64,000 nt of DNA from Palaemon carinicauda. Taxonomy: Eukaryota > Arthropoda > Malacostraca > Decapoda > Palaemonidae. This document shows, piece by piece, positions 33,233 to 43,849 of this stretch (its first letter is position 1; each line of letters begins with the position of its first letter). Position numbers and translations under genes: made by a program. The stretch lies in NCBI RefSeq assembly GCF_036898095.1, contig NC_090739.1:60872366-60936365 (forward strand). Direction: 5' to 3'. Below the pieces are notes generated by a model. The model made no database searches, had not been told where the DNA came from, and was given only the letters and a program-made list of their open reading frames with translations.

Positions 33233-33833
33233 TGTGGGATATGGTACTTTGGTAGGAAGTTCTATTAACCATAATAATTACCTGGAACGCAGATGAACAA
33301 TTGTTAGTAATTATTTCTCAGTTGATCCCATCTCTAGTCGTCAGTGTGGGATATGGTACTTTGGTAGGAAGTTTTATTAACCATAATAATTACCTGGAAC
33401 ATAGATGAACAATTGTTAGTAATTATTTCTCAGCTGATCCCATCTCTAGTCGTCAGTTTTGCCTTGATGGGTAATAAGACGTTGGTATTCTTAAAATATA
33501 CATTTAATGTATAAATGACTACATTGCTCTGTTTACTCTGTGACAGCTGACTCCCAAGTCTGTGTGGAGCGTCTTACAATATCTGACAAAACCAAAACAT
33601 TGCTAAACAAAAGAGCATCGCTCTGAAAAGACTTAAATCCTACTCCAGTACAAAATCATAAAGAATCCCATCCTATCTTTGAGGTAATCAACAAATGTTT
33701 GAATCCTAATACCAAAACAAATCATTACTTTTATGTACAAAGCATAACATGTCTTATTCATGCAATATGATGCAATGTTGCGCAATACCTGCAACACTTG
33801 AAATAATATAGTACATTACAATAATACATAACA
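33233..33833 (-). repeat. gypsy 1 LTR, right (5' LTR of copy B)
   Basis: 601 bp with the 112-bp tandem duplication but without the 4-bp insertion of the central LTR; ends ATACATAACA followed by the target duplication GGCGC (33834-33838). Confidence 0.92.
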
Positions 33834-33838
33834 GGCGC

Positions 33839-34540
33839 CAGCAACCCATGTATCTAAACTGCTCAGAAATGCTTGGTTATTTTGTCATAGTATTGTAAGA
33901 ATGTGTTTCAATTTATTATTTTACAGTTGTGGTATGGTTATGGGGTATGCCCCCTCTTTTACTATTATCTGCATGTGCGTATTTTATCAGGTTAACTACC
34001 CTGGTCGTCGACCATGACTGGTGAATGTAGACTTGTGCACCATCCCCATCTTTCACTTTACCTCCCTGATTTCGTGTGGCTGCCCATCCTCCCATGCTAT
34101 TGATACGTCATAGCAGGGAGCTCCAGTCTTGAAGGTCCTTCTGGCAGCATTGATTAGTGACAGTTTTTTCTCTTATCCACTTATCCTGCCTGTCTGGCCA
34201 GGTGGCAGGGGTTCATGGGAACTTGTTCCCTGTGTCTACTTCTTGTCTATTCATTGGAACACACTACCTTGTTCAAATGCTGACAGGTAGACCTCCCTTT
34301 GGTGCAGCCTTACCCATTCTTAGGCTTCCCTTCTTAGTTTTTGGTAGGCTACTGGCTGGTTGTGCTTCTTACTGCAGACCCCTAGGAACGCCATTCTCGT
34401 TCTAATGCTACATTTAGACTTTCCTGTCCTGCTGCCTCACCAGTTTCTGAGTATCCCTTCCTCCCCCCTCCCCCCTCCCCCCTTTGTGTCTACTAGTGCA
34501 TCTACTTGCTGTGGAAATTTGTTCCCCTCCCAGTCCAGTT
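33839..34540 (+). mobile_element. DIRS-like element A, segment 2
   Basis: Continues segment 1 after gypsy 1 (CAGCAACCCATGTATC, as in 20505-20530). Matches the minus copy at 21740-22350, including the CTCCCCCCTCCCCCCTCC stretch at 34463-34483. Noncoding or decayed; the open frames here are short and not conserved between copies. It ends at an insertion that starts after CCAGTT (34535-34540). Confidence 0.6.
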
Positions 34541-35562
34541 ATTCGAAATAATAGACACAAAAAATTCGAATCTATGCTAAACGATTTATTAACAATGTTC
34601 ATTAAGATAAATTATATCTTGAAGCATAAATCCTATATGACGAAAAAAAAACTACGTCACTCAGATGTTGGTATCCTCGGCACTGGCTTCCAAGCTCTCT
34701 ACCTTCCAATAACTCGAGCCTTCAAAAAGATATGAAAGAATTAACACCCAACAAGATCAAAGGTAATAAATTAAAATTAAGTTAAAAGTAATTTATAGGT
34801 TCTTGCTAAAAATGATATGTAAATAATTATTAATTATAGGTTGCGAGCTTATTTATTAATAGGTTCGGTGAATACACATTTTGAAAACGACAACTTTAAA
34901 CTCTAGTTTGGTGCGCCAACAGAACGAGATCTACCTCAAAGAATACCTTGTGCTGCTTGTTTAAGTAAAAGGATCCTCCATAAGCATGGTTGAATTCACT
35001 AATAGTTGACAGCACCATCTTCACAGTTGAAAGCATTACTAAGATGAGCAAATCCAGGAGATCCACATTACTACCCATCCATCAATACAAAGGTAGGGAT
35101 GATGATCACGAAGGTCCTACAATTTATCCATACTTATAGAATGGAGTAACAAGTATCACCATACAAAACTGTAAGGAAGCTTTGGAGAGTTAAATGTTCG
35201 CAGTGGAGGATAAAAGTAATCTGGTGTTCCATCAAGGCTAACTTTCGAAGTGAACGTCCTACAGTATACTTGGATAGAAATAACAAGTGCAACTATTAAA
35301 TAGTAGTTACGCTCGGAAAGGCAGTAAATGGGTCTCAAACTATTTAGGCACACTTATGGAATTAATAAAATGCAGCAAGATCCTCTTAAACTTACTCAAC
35401 CTAATTTTACTTCAAAAAAAAAAAAATATTAAAAAGACAATCTCCAAAGCAGCATTTAATCTAAATTATTACACGTCAATTTTATCCTTGAAAACAAAAA
35501 TGAAATAGCAAACACAATTTCATACGTATATAAATGAAATGCTAATTTAACATTTCTGTACA
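34541..35562. other. unidentified 1.0-kb insertion in the DIRS-like element
   Basis: Absent from the homologous minus copy near 21700-21720. CCAGTT occurs at both edges (34535-34540 and 35563-35568), a candidate 6-bp target duplication. AT-rich. No inverted or direct terminal repeat seen, and no protein family recognised. The longest minus frame (35156-35353) contains LDGTPDYFYPPLRTF, which I cannot assign. It could be a non-autonomous element, a processed fragment or captured host DNA. Confidence 0.5.
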
Positions 35563-37368
35563 CCAGTTCCCTGGAGACTGAAGTGTCCTTTGTTGCTATA
35601 TAAATGGACGGAATAGCTTTGTGGGCTATCTAGTCTGGCCCTAGGTAGGCGAGATTTTTATTCCTTCCCTGGATAAATTCTCTCTTCCACCTTAGAGACC
35701 ACTCTTGGGTGGTCTAGTTGCCCCTTCCCCTTCCTAGTTAATTCAAAACCCTTTACTGTCTTAGGAGCTACAGTTCCTTTTGTCTAGTCTACTTACACTA
35801 GCATTTGAGTTTTCTTCAAGCTCTATGTAGGCTAGGCTTGTCTGCACAGTATTTCCTATGTCCTAATCCTTTCCAGGTAGAGAGCTAATACCCCCTGGGG
35901 TTCTCCTCTGCCGCCTTAGTAGTTGCCTCCTGAGCTATGTACCTCTTGTTGTGGAGACCTGACTCCTTTGTCTAGTTGGTTTATCCTGGCAGAAGTGTTG
36001 TCTTGTGTTGTCTTCTGTCCCTGCTTCCAGTCTTGTCAGCTTGAGTTCTTCTAGCTATCGATGTGAGAGGGCTATGAGGGGACCCCCATTCCCCTCTGCT
36101 GCCTTAGCTGTAACCTTAGGCTGGTCATCTACACCTTTTTCTCTTCCATATCTGAGGAACAATATCCTCTGAAGTTGGTCAATTGGATTCAACCTAGTTT
36201 TCAGGATATCCTTTGAATTTTCAATTCTTGGCATCCTGGCCGTCTTGTACGGCTCTCATTATCTTAAGGGCTAACTCCCCTTCTTTATGATTTAATGATA
36301 ATGACCAGGTCTTGGCAGGTTTACTTATTTACTTCCTTTCATTCTTGTGCCTTTCCCCCTGATTATAGACTTTTCCTTCTGGGATCGCCCCCCATATCCT
36401 TGCTGATTGGACAATGCCTCTGCCCGAGTTGTATCAACATCCTTGGGGTGTTGAAAGGTTAGTTCATGATGCCAAGGTTGCTAGGAATAGCTGCCACCTT
36501 AGATCCGGTTGCTGCTGCCTCGGAGGCAGTTGCTGCCAGCTTAGGCAGGATGATGAGTGAATTTGCCACCTTAGGTTGTCTAATAGACCGACTTTGGGGG
36601 TACTGGTGTTCCATTGATGTTACACTTTCCTCCATTTTCTACCACACTGTCCTTGATAGTTGTTCATGAATCTCTAAAGATTTTACGCTGCTTGGCATGA
36701 GTCTCCACTGCAATGTAATTGTAGATAATGTTTTCCGTAGAAATTTTTATTCTAGAATATTTTATACTATATTTCCCTTGTATATTTATTTATATAATAA
36801 TTTTCATAATCGAAAATTTTTCAATGTTTTGTACTCATTGAAATTTTCTTTCTTTACAGGTTGCTGATGACATGGAGTGTTCAACGGTAACCTGTATCAG
36901 GCAGGTATAGTTACCCTGTGGTCACAAGACTTGCCAGAACCATGCGGACTGTCATGTTTCCAAAGGGTCATTTGCAATTTAGGAACCTTTCAACTGCAAG
37001 GTAGGCAATGACCTGATAAACACCGGCTTGCTTGCTACCAACGTCTCCAGGATGAGAAAGCACGAAGTCAGAAAACCATTCGCCATTGGATAAGAGTCTT
37101 TCAGAAGAGCTCTCAAGAAGGTGCCCCTTATCTTCCTTCCATGGAACTTAAGGACCTCCTCTCTCCCAAGGTTGAGGTGACCGCTGTTTTTGGTCACCAG
37201 TTATCGATGGTTCAACTCCCACCGGTATCATTGGGTCATGCGGATGATGAAATTTGGAATTAATCTACAGGTGATGAGCCTAGATGCCGACAACATGTCG
37301 ACTACTTCATCTGGGACGTCAAAGGGGGAGAGGATCCTGCTGACCACGTAAGCCTCTGATGAGTCACT

Positions 37369-38760
37369 GTGAGTACAGTAGCCATTACTTCTTCAGCTCA
37401 TTCCCTCATCCCTGTATCTACAGCCCCTGCATCTACTTCGACCCTTGTTTCTACAACAAATACGCCTTTGTTCAAAGGTCATTTGGAGTTTATGGCATCC
37501 ATGAAGGCATTCATGGAAAACTTACATACCGAACATAAACGTGCTCAAGCATATCTAGAGGCAAAGATAAGAGCTTTTTAGCAGGCACCTACATCTAAGG
37601 TTCCGCCAGCTTTGAGCCTGCCAGTTTACACAGCTAAGAATTCTTGACGTTATGCTGAGCATATGGCTTTGAGTGAAGGGTACCTCCACATCGGAGAAGG
37701 CATGGGTTCTAAGCAGGTCTCCGACATAGAATTTTTCCACTCTATTGACAGTTACTCTTACTGCTATATAAGGCTTACTAAGTAAACTATCATCCTGGAC
37801 CCAACTTTCTGCCTTCGGCAGGAAGCAGGCCACCTTCGTTGCTCCCAAGGATGCGGTCTTTCCCTTCGCCTCTAAAAGTTTAAAGGCTGAGAAGAAAGCA
37901 GTAGTGGAGGATGGACCATTGCCAGTGGTAGAGGAGTGGAAACCTGCCTCCCTAGCCCTCCTTTATGACACTGACAATTGGGAAGATGTCCAAACCAATT
38001 TTACTGTTGGAAAACTCGATAAGGACATCGGAGGCAAGTAATTCAATGAAAGGCTGCCTAGAATTCCTGAATCCCTGTTGAAGGAAGAACTGGAAGCCAA
38101 AGAGAGACTATCTACGTCTTTATCCAACCAGTTCTATCTGGAGATGTTAATTGGGAACTATTCCAAATCTGACCTTTTTCCAGTCCTGGCAAAAACTCAC
38201 CTACTTTCCATAAGAATCTCCATGCTTTCTTCTTAGCCAGAAGAGCATGTAAAGAACATGTCCTAGCCGCAGCAACTATTAGACATGAGCCTAGGAAGCT
38301 AATTGACTCTAACATCTGGGGGAAAGATCTCTTTCCCCAGAAATTGGTTAAGGAAGTCATGGACAGAGTGGCTCAGGAGAATAAGAACCTTACGCAAAAG
38401 TGGGGCATGTCCTTTAAAAGGAAATTTACCCCATGAGAAGGACCTCAACCCAAGGGCAAAAAACCCGAGGAGACCTTTTAAAGGAAGGAAATCCTTTCCT
38501 GTCACAACAGCCTCAGTTGACGCCATCCCCCAGACTGTGTACATGGTTCCCTAGCAGTATGTATCACAGTCTCCAGCCTTTAATCAGCATCATCGAGAGC
38601 CCCCACAACTTTTCACCCTGTCAGAGCTCAAAACAAAAACTCTAGTGGCAAAGGAAGGTCTGAAAGGGGAGGTCAGTCTAGAGGCCGAGAAAGTAGAGGC
38701 AAGGCGTTTAAAGAACCAGGTCCTTCACAACAACAATGAGGAGCTACCGGTAAAGGGACG
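37369..38760 (+). pseudogene. DIRS-like gag
   Basis: Fragments in different frames. 37369-37581 has a Ser/Thr-rich lead and LEFMASMKAFMENLHTEHKR, likely a coiled coil. In another frame, 38210-38760 reads FFLARRACKEHVLAAATI followed by RHEPRKLIDSNIWGKDLFP and later a basic PKGKK/GRGRES-like tail; this A-ARRAC...LIDSSIWG order is what I know from DIRS gag C-terminal regions. Several frameshifts and stops. Confidence 0.6.
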
Positions 38761-38859
38761 ACTTTACTTTTTCAGGGATCGATAGGAGTTCGATTCTTCG
38801 GGGTCAAAATATAGTCTCCAAAGGACTAGGCTGGAAATAAACACAGAAACACCCCAGTT

Positions 38860-39048
38860 CATGAGGTTCTTTTAAACCACAACCCCATTCATGGAGGATT
38901 ATGTACATGATCTTCTCTGGAAGGGAGTTATCCGTTGCCCAAGACCCATGAGCTTTCAAGGGCTGCTATTCTACGTGCCCAAGCAAGATTCAAATGCTCT
39001 TCCAACTATTCTGGACTTGTCCCCACTAAACAAACTCATTCTGAATGA
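38860..39048 (+). pseudogene. DIRS-like reverse transcriptase, N-terminal part
   Basis: Reads KGVIRCPRPMSFQGLLFYVP then LPTILDLSPLNKLILND, the DIRS equivalent of the VLDLSPLN block. The frame is cut by gypsy 2 at 39049; removing that element and one AATGA joins it to FQILTNLRIQNLLPQG at 43850, as expected for RT. Confidence 0.78.
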
Positions 39049-39247
39049 TGTCTTGATGCCCTTTATCGGAGGTGATATTTTTGATGGAAACTCACAAGTT
39101 ACAACTCAGCTTTATTGGGTATAGCGGGACACACAACTAACAATACACACCAACATCTAGCGGTGGCATTAGGAATCATGTAGCTGTTGGCAGCGTTCTC
39201 AACAATATTAACATCATAATTATTAAATAATCATTAATAATATAACA
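39049..39247 (-). repeat. gypsy 2 LTR, 3' (left arm)
   Basis: 199 bp. In plus orientation it starts TGTCTTGATG and ends AATATAACA. The purine tract AAAAGAAGAAAAGA on the minus strand adjoins it at 39248-39262. Confidence 0.9.
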
Positions 39248-39528
39248 TCTTTTCTTCTTTTAAATTTACACTTATTTGGATGGGTTACCTGTTAGAATGC
39301 TACACTGAATTTACTTTGATAGGTTATTGGTTAGGACTACAATCAGCTCTAAAAGTTCTTCACACTCAGAACATTGTACACTATGATGTGTATGTGTTTG
39401 AACCTGTTCACAAATAAAATATTCATTCTTGGTACGAAATTCAACATGCCATTTGAGAAAATACACAACAGATTGCTACACTTCTTAATCATAACATTTA
39501 TATGACGTTAGGGAAATTCCGCAAAACA

Positions 39529-40140
39529 TCAATACATTTCATAGTCAGAATACTTAGAGGGTAATTTATTTCTGGTTGACCTTGTCTGTCTGTTACTTAC
39601 AACTTCGTTTTCCACTTTGACAGGAGTTTCAGTTTCATTACCACTAAGGTCAATAGTTACTGGTTCATTTACCTGGGGCATTAGCACATCACTTGGGGTT
39701 TCTTTCAATTGAACTCTATTCCTTCTAAATAGCTTACCTTCGCTTTCAATTAGATATGACCTCTCATCTAATCGTTCCACAACTTTACCCTTTTCCCATT
39801 CCTTCTTGCCCAAAACATAAGGTTTAAGACGTACATTGTCTCCTTCATGCAAAATACTTAAATCTTTAGCATTTTTATCATAATAGAATTTACTCTTAGC
39901 ATTTTTCAATCTTTTCCTTTCCTTAGCCAACTCTAAATTTACATTTTGATTTTCAAGTAACTTAGATAACATTGGTAATTTGGTACGTGTTCTCCTACCT
40001 AGGCTATACTGTGATGGGCTAGCATCCTTATCACTAGTAGGAGTATTCCTATGGTCCAAAATGGCTAGATAGGGATCTTTATTACTTTCAATAGCTTTTC
40101 TAATTAAACGCTTAGATGTTTTTACTGCCGATTCGACCAT
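39529..40140 (-). CDS. gypsy 2 left arm: integrase C-terminal part
   Basis: 203 codons. It has ESAVKTSKRLIRKAIE (after the catalytic Glu region), SPSQYSLGRRTRTKLP and an acidic/basic tail ending SDYEMY. It is separated from the core by TAG at 40186-40188 plus a short out-of-ORF stretch; the frame is continuous. Confidence 0.82.
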   Translation of the reverse strand: MVESAVKTSKRLIRKAIESNKDPYLAILDHRNTPTSDKDASPSQYSLGRRTRTKLPMLSKLLENQNVNLELAKERKRLKNAKSKFYYDKNAKDLSILHEGDNVRLKPYVLGKKEWEKGKVVERLDERSYLIESEGKLFRRNRVQLKETPSDVLMPQVNEPVTIDLSGNETETPVKVENEVVSNRQTRSTRNKLPSKYSDYEMY

Positions 40141-40188
40141 CCCATTAGATCGGGCATATGTAGGGCTACTTGTCCTATGCTCAAAATC

Positions 40189-43083
40189 CTAGTCAGTTGC
40201 GAACTGTTCGAAATCCTTATTTACAAATTGGGGTCCATTATCACTAATCAATACACAAGGCAATCCATACCTAGAAAAATGAGATTTAAGTTTTCTAATC
40301 ACTGTACTGGCTAATGTATTTTCTAGGTAGTCAATTTCCCAAAAATTCCTGAAGTAATCAACAGTTATAAGATAATTATGTTTTTCAATACTCATTAGAT
40401 CAACTCCAACCTTTTGCCATGGTCGATCAGCAATTTCATGATTAATTAAAGTTTCCTTTTGTTGAGCACAAGGGAATTTATTACAAATTTCACATGATAA
40501 GATGTATTGCTTTATATCAGAGTTCATTCCTGGCCAATAGATACATTCTCTGGCTCTTCGTAGACAGTCCTCAATTCCTATATGTGCTGAATGGACGACC
40601 TGCATTATCTTATGTCTAAGGTTTAATGGAATGACTATTCTATTACTCTTAAAAATTAACCCGTCTTGAACTGAGTACTCATCCTTGGTATGACTATAGG
40701 CTTTGACTACATTAGGTATCTCCTCATTTCCTTCTGGCCAACCTTTCAAGATTAATGATTTCAAAATTTGCAAAGTCTCATCCTGGTCTGTTTCATATTT
40801 AATTTCATCAAGACGCTCTTTTCTTACTGGTAAATGTTCAAGCATGTTAACGTGCTCAAATTCACTTTCTTTATAATTGTCTAATGGCAAATAAGATCTC
40901 GAGAGTGCATCAGCCACATACATTTCCTTACCTTTTTTATGTATGATTTCAACATCGTATTGTAGAATGTTAAGCAACATTCCTTGCAGTCGCTTGGGAG
41001 CATTACACAAGGGTTTCAAAACAATACTGGCTATAGGTTTGTGGTCACTCTCCACAATTACTTTACGACCATAGACATACTCATGAAATTTCCTAAGACT
41101 AAAAACAATTGCAAGAGTTTCCTTTTCAATTTGTGCGTACCTTTTTTCGGTTTCTGATAAAGCACGGCTAGCAAAAGCAATTGGTTTGCCACACTGTAAC
41201 AATACTGAACCTAGCCCATTTTGTGAAGCATCACACTGTATGACAAGGTCTAAGTTAGGGTCATAGTACTGCAGTATTGGGGCATTAGTGGTTAGCCTTT
41301 TTGACTCTATGAAAGCTTTTTCCTGTTTTTCTGTCCAATTCCATTCGGTATTTTGGTGAGTTAATTTCCTTATTGGTTCTAACACCTCAGATAAATTAGG
41401 AAGGAATTTACTTAAGTAATTAATCATACCTGTAAACTCTTTAACACCAGTTACATCAGTAGGTGGTTTCATATTCAGGATAGCTTCCACCTTTTTAGGG
41501 TCCGCCATGAGACCTTTACTTGTGATTTTATGACCTAAAAAAGCAATTTCAGATTTTCTTAATACGGCCTTAGACTTATTAAGTTTTATACCCTTGGCCT
41601 GGCACCTTTCCAAAAATCTGATTAGCTTACTATCATGGTCTTTAACAGCTTCCTCATACGTTTCACCTACACCACAAATTAAAACATCGTCAGCAATACA
41701 TACAACACCATCGAGATTCTCAAGATTCAAAAGTAACTGTTTTTGGAAAATCTCACCACTAACATTTAAACCAAATGGCAGTCTGAGCCACCTGTATCGA
41801 CCTAAAGGGGTTTGAAAGGTGGTTAAAACACTAGATTCTTCATCAAGAACACAATGCCAATACCCATTGGCCAAATCAAAAGATGAAAAAACCTTTGCCT
41901 TTGACAGTTGGGGTAGAATATCATCAATTACAGGGATAGGATGATGTTCCTTTTTCAACGCCTTGTTTAAAGCTTGTGGATCGATACAAATTCTTAAATC
42001 CTTATTTCTCTTTTCAGCTACAACCATCCGACTCACCCAGTCAGTAGGTTGGTCAACTTTAGCTATTATCTTTAGTTTTTCCATTTCATGTATTTTCTTA
42101 CATACTCTGTTTTTAAGGTTAATTGGGACTCTGCATTTAGGAATCACCACTGGTTCTGCATTTGTGTCAATGGTTAGTCTAACCACATTTTGGAATGTAC
42201 CCACATCACTATTAAATACATTGTCATATTTATCAAGTACATCTTTAGTTGCAGAAATATTTTCATAATTCACTGTAATAAGTCCCATTTGCTCTGATGT
42301 TCTTTTACTTAATAATGGAGTGTATTTACAATCAACAACCAAAAATTCAATGTTATATTTCTTCCTATTCTTGCAATTTCTAATTACTAACCTGCATTTT
42401 CCCTTAGGCCTAACTGTGTCTAAAGTCCACACTTCTAGGGTAGTGTCACAAGGCTTTAAATTGACATTGGGAATTAAATATTGAGGAATTACATTTACGC
42501 TAGCTACACAATCTACTTGAAATTTGATTACTTTACCATTAACTTCAAAATCAGCTTCAATTAGCTTATCCTTTTTACTACACACTCTAAGCAAATATTC
42601 ACTTTCAGATTCATCTGAACTGTTCACATCAAAGTCATTGTCATTACCTGATACATAATTTATTTTCCTACTTTTGCATTTAACAGCATAATGATTATAA
42701 TTACCACATTTTATACATTTCTTACCATGAGCTGGACACTTTTCCTTACGCCATTCATGTTTTTCCCCACAAAATTTGCAAGGGCGCAACTTACTCGTAA
42801 GAACACTGGGTTTACTGGACTTGGGCCTACCTTCATTGTTTTCATGCCTAGGCCTACCATCATGGTCTGCGTTGTGTCTGCTATCAGTAGTCTTCTCCCT
42901 TCTAGACTTTTCTCTCACTTTGGCCACACTGTCATTGGTCTGGCGAGGAGTAGACCTGATGACGTCCATCTGCCTTTTACTTGCTTGAAAGGCCACACAC
43001 AAATCCAATGTTTTCTCAAGGGTAAGGTCTTCGACTTCAAATAATTTCTGACGAAGCTTGTCCTCAGTACATCCAAACACCAC
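40189..43083 (-). CDS. gypsy 2 left arm: gag C-end, protease, RT, RNase H, integrase
   Basis: 964 codons. Zinc knuckles at about 102-136 (CKFCGEKHEWRKEKC...CIKCGNYNHYAVKC). Protease 190-193 reads VDCVAS where a working enzyme has D-S/T-G, so the active-site triad is lost. RT has RWLRLPFGLNVSGEIF and CIADDV at 462-467. RNase H IQCDASQNGLGSVL and SDHKPIA. Integrase HSAHIG...CEICNK zinc domain, GVDLMS and LISDNGPQF. It ends at TAG 40186-40188. The protease change is also present in the right-arm copy. Confidence 0.92.
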   Translation of the reverse strand: MVFGCTEDKLRQKLFEVEDLTLEKTLDLCVAFQASKRQMDVIRSTPRQTNDSVAKVREKSRREKTTDSRHNADHDGRPRHENNEGRPKSSKPSVLTSKLRPCKFCGEKHEWRKEKCPAHGKKCIKCGNYNHYAVKCKSRKINYVSGNDNDFDVNSSDESESEYLLRVCSKKDKLIEADFEVNGKVIKFQVDCVASVNVIPQYLIPNVNLKPCDTTLEVWTLDTVRPKGKCRLVIRNCKNRKKYNIEFLVVDCKYTPLLSKRTSEQMGLITVNYENISATKDVLDKYDNVFNSDVGTFQNVVRLTIDTNAEPVVIPKCRVPINLKNRVCKKIHEMEKLKIIAKVDQPTDWVSRMVVAEKRNKDLRICIDPQALNKALKKEHHPIPVIDDILPQLSKAKVFSSFDLANGYWHCVLDEESSVLTTFQTPLGRYRWLRLPFGLNVSGEIFQKQLLLNLENLDGVVCIADDVLICGVGETYEEAVKDHDSKLIRFLERCQAKGIKLNKSKAVLRKSEIAFLGHKITSKGLMADPKKVEAILNMKPPTDVTGVKEFTGMINYLSKFLPNLSEVLEPIRKLTHQNTEWNWTEKQEKAFIESKRLTTNAPILQYYDPNLDLVIQCDASQNGLGSVLLQCGKPIAFASRALSETEKRYAQIEKETLAIVFSLRKFHEYVYGRKVIVESDHKPIASIVLKPLCNAPKRLQGMLLNILQYDVEIIHKKGKEMYVADALSRSYLPLDNYKESEFEHVNMLEHLPVRKERLDEIKYETDQDETLQILKSLILKGWPEGNEEIPNVVKAYSHTKDEYSVQDGLIFKSNRIVIPLNLRHKIMQVVHSAHIGIEDCLRRARECIYWPGMNSDIKQYILSCEICNKFPCAQQKETLINHEIADRPWQKVGVDLMSIEKHNYLITVDYFRNFWEIDYLENTLASTVIRKLKSHFSRYGLPCVLISDNGPQFVNKDFEQFATD

Positions 43084-43104
43084 TTGGTCCCTCAGCTGCT
43101 TGTC

Positions 43105-43524
43105 TCATTGGTTACCATAGTTGCAGTCCTTCACAAGAATCTGCAATCTAGTAACGTAGGTTTCCAATGTTTCATTTGTTTCCTGCATACATCTTCGAAA
43201 CTTGTACCTTGCCACGAGTTCGTTCTTGCGCGGAGAGAAATAGACGTCGAATTTCGCCAAAACATCCTTCAACACATTGGCTGGATTAGGGTTACCGGTT
43301 GCTGGGACTGGAAATTCAAAAGAGTTGTATATCTGTAGAAGTTCTTCACCTCCAATGTTTAGAAGTAGGGCCACCTTAGTCTCTTCAGGTTTATTGTCCT
43401 TTTCAGAAGCAAGTAGATAAATCTCGAACCATTGCTTAAAAGACCTCCATTCACGTTCGTTGTCGGCCCCTAGGCTAGTAGTGAATTTTGCTGGGGCTGC
43501 AATACCTTCCATCGATGAAGCCAT
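43105..43524 (-). CDS. gypsy 2 left arm: gag N-terminal part
   Basis: 139 codons, MASSMEGIAAPAKFTTS start, with FKQWFEIYLLASEKD and LETYVTRLQILVKDCNY, typical of Ty3/gypsy capsid. It ends at TGA 43102-43104; the same TGA is in the right arm (62077-62079), so it is older than the palindrome. The start is 121 bp inside the LTR. Confidence 0.88.
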   Translation of the reverse strand: MASSMEGIAAPAKFTTSLGADNEREWRSFKQWFEIYLLASEKDNKPEETKVALLLNIGGEELLQIYNSFEFPVPATGNPNPANVLKDVLAKFDVYFSPRKNELVARYKFRRCMQETNETLETYVTRLQILVKDCNYGNQ

Positions 43525-43619
43525 GTTTGCCGGTTAGGGATGCTCAGTATTTTTAGGCTTAAACACAATATCTAAAGGGCCTATACTGCATAATACTTGC
43601 TTGGAGAGTTCTAGGTGTC

Positions 43620-43645
43620 GCTTTCAATCCCGCCAGCTGCCACCA
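43620..43645 (-). promoter_or_regulatory. primer-binding site, gypsy 2
   Basis: Directly after the 5' LTR the minus strand reads TGGTGGCAGCTGGCGGG, then ATTGAA. The whole can pair with a tRNA 3' end: CCA, discriminator A, acceptor arm, T stem, and a TTCAAT T loop. The discriminator A fits Leu but the isoacceptor is not certain. The match through the T arm makes this a confident PBS. Confidence 0.72.
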
Positions 43646-43844
43646 TGTCTTGATGGCCTTTATCGGAGGAGATATTTATGATGGAAACTCACAAGTTATA
43701 ACTCAGCTTTATTGGGTATAGCGGGACACACAACTAACAATACACACCGACATCTAGCGGTGGCATTAGGAATCATGTAGCTGTTGGCAGCGTTCTCAAC
43801 AATATTAACATCATAATTATTAAATAATCATTAATAATATAACA
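43646..43844 (-). repeat. gypsy 2 LTR, 5' (left arm)
   Basis: 199 bp, differs from the 3' LTR at few positions. Contains a sense-strand AATAAA (in CCCAATAAAGC), the probable polyadenylation signal. Confidence 0.9.
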
Positions 43845-43849
43845 AATGA

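Larger units (their letters stand above)
23469..33833 (-). mobile_element. gypsy 1: composite K02A2.6-like Ty3/gypsy array with three LTRs
   Basis: Order in plus coordinates is LTR (23469-23960), internal A (23961-28292), LTR (28293-28901), internal B (28902-33232), LTR (33233-33833). All parts are on the minus strand. One target duplication, GGCGC, flanks the whole array (23464-23468 and 33834-33838); none is visible around the central LTR. The two internal parts are nearly identical by eye. This is the arrangement expected from unequal LTR-LTR exchange after one insertion. Confidence 0.92.
35563..39048 (+). mobile_element. DIRS-like element A, segment 3 (5' end to RT)
   Basis: 35570-36560 matches the minus copy at 20742-21690. 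36690-36859 is AT-rich and ends in a polypyrimidine tract plus CAG (TTTTCTTTCTTTACAG), resembling a 3' splice site. Gag-like coding follows, then the start of RT. It ends at AATGA (39044-39048), the target duplication of gypsy 2, and resumes at 43845. Confidence 0.7.
39049..43844 (-). mobile_element. gypsy 2: Ty3/gypsy element inserted in the DIRS-like RT, left-arm copy
   Basis: 4796 bp, two 199-bp LTRs, minus strand, target duplication AATGA (39044-39048 and 43845-43849). Gag (43105-43524), pol (40189-43083) and integrase tail (39529-40140) are in one frame apart from a TGA at 43102-43104 and a TAG at 40186-40188. Protein similarity to gypsy 1 is low, so it is a different family. A mirror copy starts at 61340. 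Confidence 0.93.

Noticed and set aside
33895..33945. Short intron (GTAAGA ... TTTTACAG) in DIRS segment 2
   Set aside because: It would be under 40 nt, too short, and the donor is not conserved with the acceptor in the other copies.
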